From NCBI GenBank assembly GCA_016793095.1, contig JAEUJQ010000035.1, forward strand, positions 186,001-250,000: a stretch of 64,000 bases of DNA, given 5' to 3'. Source of the DNA: Myxococcaceae bacterium. Lineage in GTDB: Bacteria; Myxococcota; Myxococcia; Myxococcales; Myxococcaceae. Within the stretch, counting starts at the first letter, position 1; each line of letters begins with the position of its first letter. Positions 62,201 through 64,000 of the stretch are shown here, piece after piece. Below the pieces are notes generated by a model. That model worked only from the letters and a program-made list of their open reading frames with translations, was not told the origin of the DNA and ran no database searches. The position numbers and the translations under genes are program-made.

Positions 62201-63421
62201 CGGCGTCTTGAACGGCCGCTCACCCGTGAACAGCTCGTAGAGCACGAGGCCAACGCTGAAGAGATCCGAGGCAGGCGTCGCGGCGGCGGGCTCGCCGTGG
62301 ATCTCGGGCGCCATGTACTTGGGCTCGAGGTCGTCGACGATCTCCTGCGCGATGGTGCGGCTGTGGTCGGTGCCCGGGCGCGCGAAGTCGAATCCTGTCA
62401 GCCGCATGCGGCCGTCGCTGCCGACGAGGATGTTCGCGGGCGAGATGTTGCGGTGAACGACCTTGTGCTGCGCAAGGTGGACGAGCGCGCTCAGGAGGTC
62501 GCCAGCGACGGTATTCTTCTGGTCGAGCGTGAGCGCAAGGGTGGGCTTGGCGATGTGGACGCGCAGCGCCTGCCCGGCGACGTCCTCGGTGACCAGGAAG
62601 TACTTGTCCTCGGCCTCGCTCGGGAAGAAGTCGCGCACGCCGACAATGCCCGGGTGGCCCGGCGTGGTGCTGAGCGTGCGGAACGCCGTCGAGATGAGGA
62701 GCTTCTGCTTCTCGCGCTCGTCCGGCGGCCTGTACGGGTCGGCCTGGTAGGCGCGGATGAGCGCCGTCGACTTCGGCCCCGCAAAGGCGTTGTGCGCGCG
62801 GTACTCGGTGTAGCTGTCGGTGCCACCCAGCCGCTCGGAGACCACCCAGCTCCCGAAGCGCAGCGGACCCGAGCGCGGCCTCGCTACGCCCTGCAGCGCC
62901 TTCATGATGATGTTGTGGTGCGCGCCGATGTTCTTCGATTTGCCGGCAGGGATGCGCGCCGCGTTCTGGAAGAAGGCCGTTGCTTTCTTGAGCGTGGTGA
63001 CATTCGGGGCGTCGCGCCCGCCCGGATCGGCCAGCGTGGCGTCAGGGGCCGTGAGCACGACGGCGGCGTCGACGTAGATGTCGTCGAGGTCGCGGCGTCC
63101 GGGCTGGCTGCCGGTGATGATGCCCTTCACCGCCTTGGCGTGCCCGCGCAGCTTGGCGAGCGGCGAGCTGAAGGCTTGGCGCCCCTCCGGGTACCACTTG
63201 GAGCCGTAGACATCGATAAGGCCGCGTGTGCCCTTCACGTCGACGAGGAAGACGGCGTGCGGCGCGATGATCGCGACGTCGACCTCGAAAGTCTCGCCGT
63301 CGCGCACGATCTCGAAGTTGTGCAGGATGAGGTAGCTCGCCGGCAGATGATCCCGCAGGGTAGCGATGGCCTGGCGCTCGGCCTCGTTCACCGGCTCGCC
63401 GATGGGAATCACCGTGGCCAT
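59252..63421 (-). CDS. MAD6-like multidomain protein: NERD + two kinase folds + P-loop NTPase
   Basis: A 1389-aa protein. Domains in order: NERD nuclease-related (~15-110; FEVDVAIIAPHAVFLVDVKG gives the D...DxK motif); first kinase fold (~225-500) with HRN in place of HRD (HRNISPANILV) and no usual VAIK Lys, so probably a pseudokinase; linker; second kinase fold (~555-800) with HCDIKPRN (HCD near 622), DFN in place of DFG, and AVK lysine, so activity is possible; Gly/Asn linker; P-loop region (~830-1389) with Walker A GNAGDGKT near 860 and Cys motif CHGCDLKDRCYAFH near 1020. Its ATG at 63421 overlaps the upstream stop by one base. Architecture corresponds to the protein kinase MAD6. Confidence 0.85.
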   Translation of the reverse strand: MATVIPIGEPVNEAERQAIATLRDHLPASYLILHNFEIVRDGETFEVDVAIIAPHAVFLVDVKGTRGLIDVYGSKWYPEGRQAFSSPLAKLRGHAKAVKGIITGSQPGRRDLDDIYVDAAVVLTAPDATLADPGGRDAPNVTTLKKATAFFQNAARIPAGKSKNIGAHHNIIMKALQGVARPRSGPLRFGSWVVSERLGGTDSYTEYRAHNAFAGPKSTALIRAYQADPYRPPDEREKQKLLISTAFRTLSTTPGHPGIVGVRDFFPSEAEDKYFLVTEDVAGQALRVHIAKPTLALTLDQKNTVAGDLLSALVHLAQHKVVHRNISPANILVGSDGRMRLTGFDFARPGTDHSRTIAQEIVDDLEPKYMAPEIHGEPAAATPASDLFSVGLVLYELFTGERPFKTPTELFEQKAVFAVKPSSARPELPTGFDAWLQKLCTFEPGDRPSAAWALTELKILLDPSAASAPAVGAAPSASSAEPAAPQLDYSNLLANTQLTPKYVIEKRLGKPGSFAVAYKVIDTLGDVSRAVKLVLRDRVSTVDRLKKEYKTLLQIPDHQNVVKVIDADLIPGGPPFIVFEFIEGFDVGEMIESNALTREDALELGRHVATGLVHLHEHGVYHCDIKPRNLLWTGRGTKIIDFNVSVAAKDEERRGGGSRRYLPPDLVLEDVPSASDLVDRDLYALGLTLYEAMTSRYPWDNAQVPPPGKPAADPRELSGLADIAPELVDVMLKAIAPKRADRYASAADLRSALTSIPAARRAPQPLTPVPIAWGVPGDGGNGKRNGNGNGGSGGAIPPNTNPYVRHLLTVYSQSKHSNAGTRGLDVISEQTYVETALDRELLPSVLSGEFALVIISGNAGDGKTAFLQKLERRAADEQATVDHSLPNGARIELRGRTFLSNYDGSQDEGDQKNDDVLRAFLAPFKGNDSKGWAATKETRLIAINEGRLVDFLEANRADFPALATLVKEGLRTGEPTDGVAVVNLNLRSVVVDPQGFDNSILERLVNRMTHEKFWEPCHGCDLKDRCYAFHNAQTIQDETAGKHVVERLKSLYAITHLRGRLHITLRDLRSALAYMLVGTRDCDEIHALYKNGQRNEIVQGFYFNSWKGGDAPNADRLLTLLSEVDVAAADDPRLDRALDFVSPTEDRTLFRFEQRGAYDREILRSLYDELPRDVSGKASEHRADSHRRFIAMARRRAFFERRDAGWRSMLPYKTADELLAVVRGDKGAEGLLEPLLVAINRGEGLTRPERIGNNLALEVRRVEGGSVRSYRLYPRERFSVSLNDHASRSRFVEHMPTGLLLRYHDSAGLDAELLVSLDVYEMLRRLNEGYRPSVEEEQGYYLSLAVFKNLLGSAPYQEVLLSTSGHDFYRVARQADGRLEMTRAQEGAV

Positions 63422-64000
63422 CAGTTCGTGGCTCCCTTCTCTATGGCGTGCTCGACCTTCTTGGTCGCCGAGCGGACACTCGCGGACGCCTCGTCTTCGA
63501 GCTTCCACGATTCGAGAACGGGCTCGGCGATCCGCTTGCGAACTGCGCTCGACGGCCAAGGCAGGCGAAGTGCCCCAATGTGTGCCGGATCCAGCTGAGG
63601 GATCGAACTGCCGAAGGCGTTTCGCGTGATCGCTCGGTACCCGTGCGGCGACGACAGCACCACGGAGAGGTAGGCGGCAGTCTCCGCGTCTTCGGGAGCG
63701 ATGCGCATCAGATGGTTGGACACGACCGACTTATCAACAGCAGGCGTAGCCCTCACGAGTCGACCGATGAGTCCTTCGAGCTGGCCAGCGTCCTGAATGA
63801 GGAGCCAGTTCTCGCGGACGATGTAGTCCTCGATCTTCGGCGCACGGCGGCTGAGGTGACCGCGCGGCTCTGGGTCGTACTGGAATAGCTCGGTGCCCGA
63901 GAAGTACGGATAGCCGTAGCTCGGGTCATCGACGTGGATGCGTTTGAAGATCCCCGGCGTGAACACCCGCGCTACTTCGTCGAGCCGCTTTGTGTCGCCA
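63421..64000 (-). CDS. HsdS-like specificity subunit (MAD5-like), 5' end beyond window
   Basis: The last 192 codons of a gene that enters from the right edge. The frame is open across base 64000 (GDTKRLDEVARVFTPGIFKR), so the N-terminus is missing. The visible region resembles the C-terminal target recognition half of a type I restriction specificity subunit: YFSGTELFQYDPE, KIEDYIVRENWLLIQDAGQLEGLIGRLV, the AYLSVVLSSPHGYRAITRNAFGSSIPQLDPAHIGALRLPWP core, and a terminal helix (KRIAEPVLESWKLEDEASASVRSA) suited to a coiled coil. In MADS an S-like protein directs methylation by the methyltransferase MAD2. TGATG links it to the next gene. Confidence 0.8.
   Translation of the reverse strand, partial: GDTKRLDEVARVFTPGIFKRIHVDDPSYGYPYFSGTELFQYDPEPRGHLSRRAPKIEDYIVRENWLLIQDAGQLEGLIGRLVRATPAVDKSVVSNHLMRIAPEDAETAAYLSVVLSSPHGYRAITRNAFGSSIPQLDPAHIGALRLPWPSSAVRKRIAEPVLESWKLEDEASASVRSATKKVEHAIEKGATN

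Overview
The window is very GC-rich and densely coded. Its gene families point to a myxobacterium (Myxococcota), probably of the Myxococcus/Archangium side. Pointers are a DUF2378 (Myxococcus paralogous family) protein, two TIGR02996-type proteins, many lipoproteins with Gly/Ser/Ala/Thr tandem repeats, MopE-type metal-binding repeats, a MYXO-CTERM-like sorting tail and eukaryote-like Ser/Thr kinases. No similarity search was run. Family names come from motifs, architecture, length and gene context.

Layout. 1-10.6 kb: a MopE-repeat lipoprotein cut by the left edge, an AlkD-like DNA glycosylase with a HEAT-repeat partner, a YqeY-like protein, a 117-121 bp tandem repeat array, an OmpA-type lipoprotein, Hsp33, a Cys-rich lipoprotein and SSB. 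10.7-13.2 kb: a DUF2378 protein divergent from a hemerythrin / DUF2249 / polytopic membrane protein operon. 13.2-24.9 kb: a CGYDC-repeat secreted protein, PBP4-type carboxypeptidase, SRPBCC protein with histone-H1-like tail, SDR, large lipoprotein, a nuclease-like lipoprotein, 5-formyl-THF cyclo-ligase, a double-YARHG protein and glutaryl-CoA-type dehydrogenase. 25-27.5 kb: two tandem paralogous Gly-repeat lipoproteins. 27.7-34.7 kb: a CxxCH lipoprotein, then a tightly packed run of SDR / RidA / enoyl-CoA hydratase / unknown / acyl-CoA dehydrogenase / TIGR02996 / MgtC-DUF4010. With the benzoate-CoA-ligase-family enzyme at 42.8 kb it suggests degradation of an aromatic or amino-aromatic acid through CoA thioesters. 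34.8-50.7 kb: a large adhesin-like MYXO-CTERM protein, a membrane kinase, a hydrolase, a glycosyltransferase, PspC, two alcohol dehydrogenases, a TetR regulator with a visible operator pair, and an RNA methyltransferase/HD operon whose four genes are joined by 4-nt overlaps.

50.77-64 kb: a tRNA-Asn gene is followed by a one-directional, translationally coupled minus-strand operon reaching the right edge. In transcription order it encodes an HsdS-like specificity subunit (cut by the edge), a NERD + double-kinase-fold + P-loop protein, a 561-aa protein of unknown fold, an 1857-aa HerA/DUF87-type ATPase, and a complete membrane-anchored Ser/Thr kinase. The order and architectures match, from memory, the mad5-mad6-mad7-mad8 half of the recently described methylation-associated defence system (MADS). 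The methyltransferase half would lie past base 64000. The additional kinase coupled to mad8 and the tRNA-bounded position are the most interesting features of the window.
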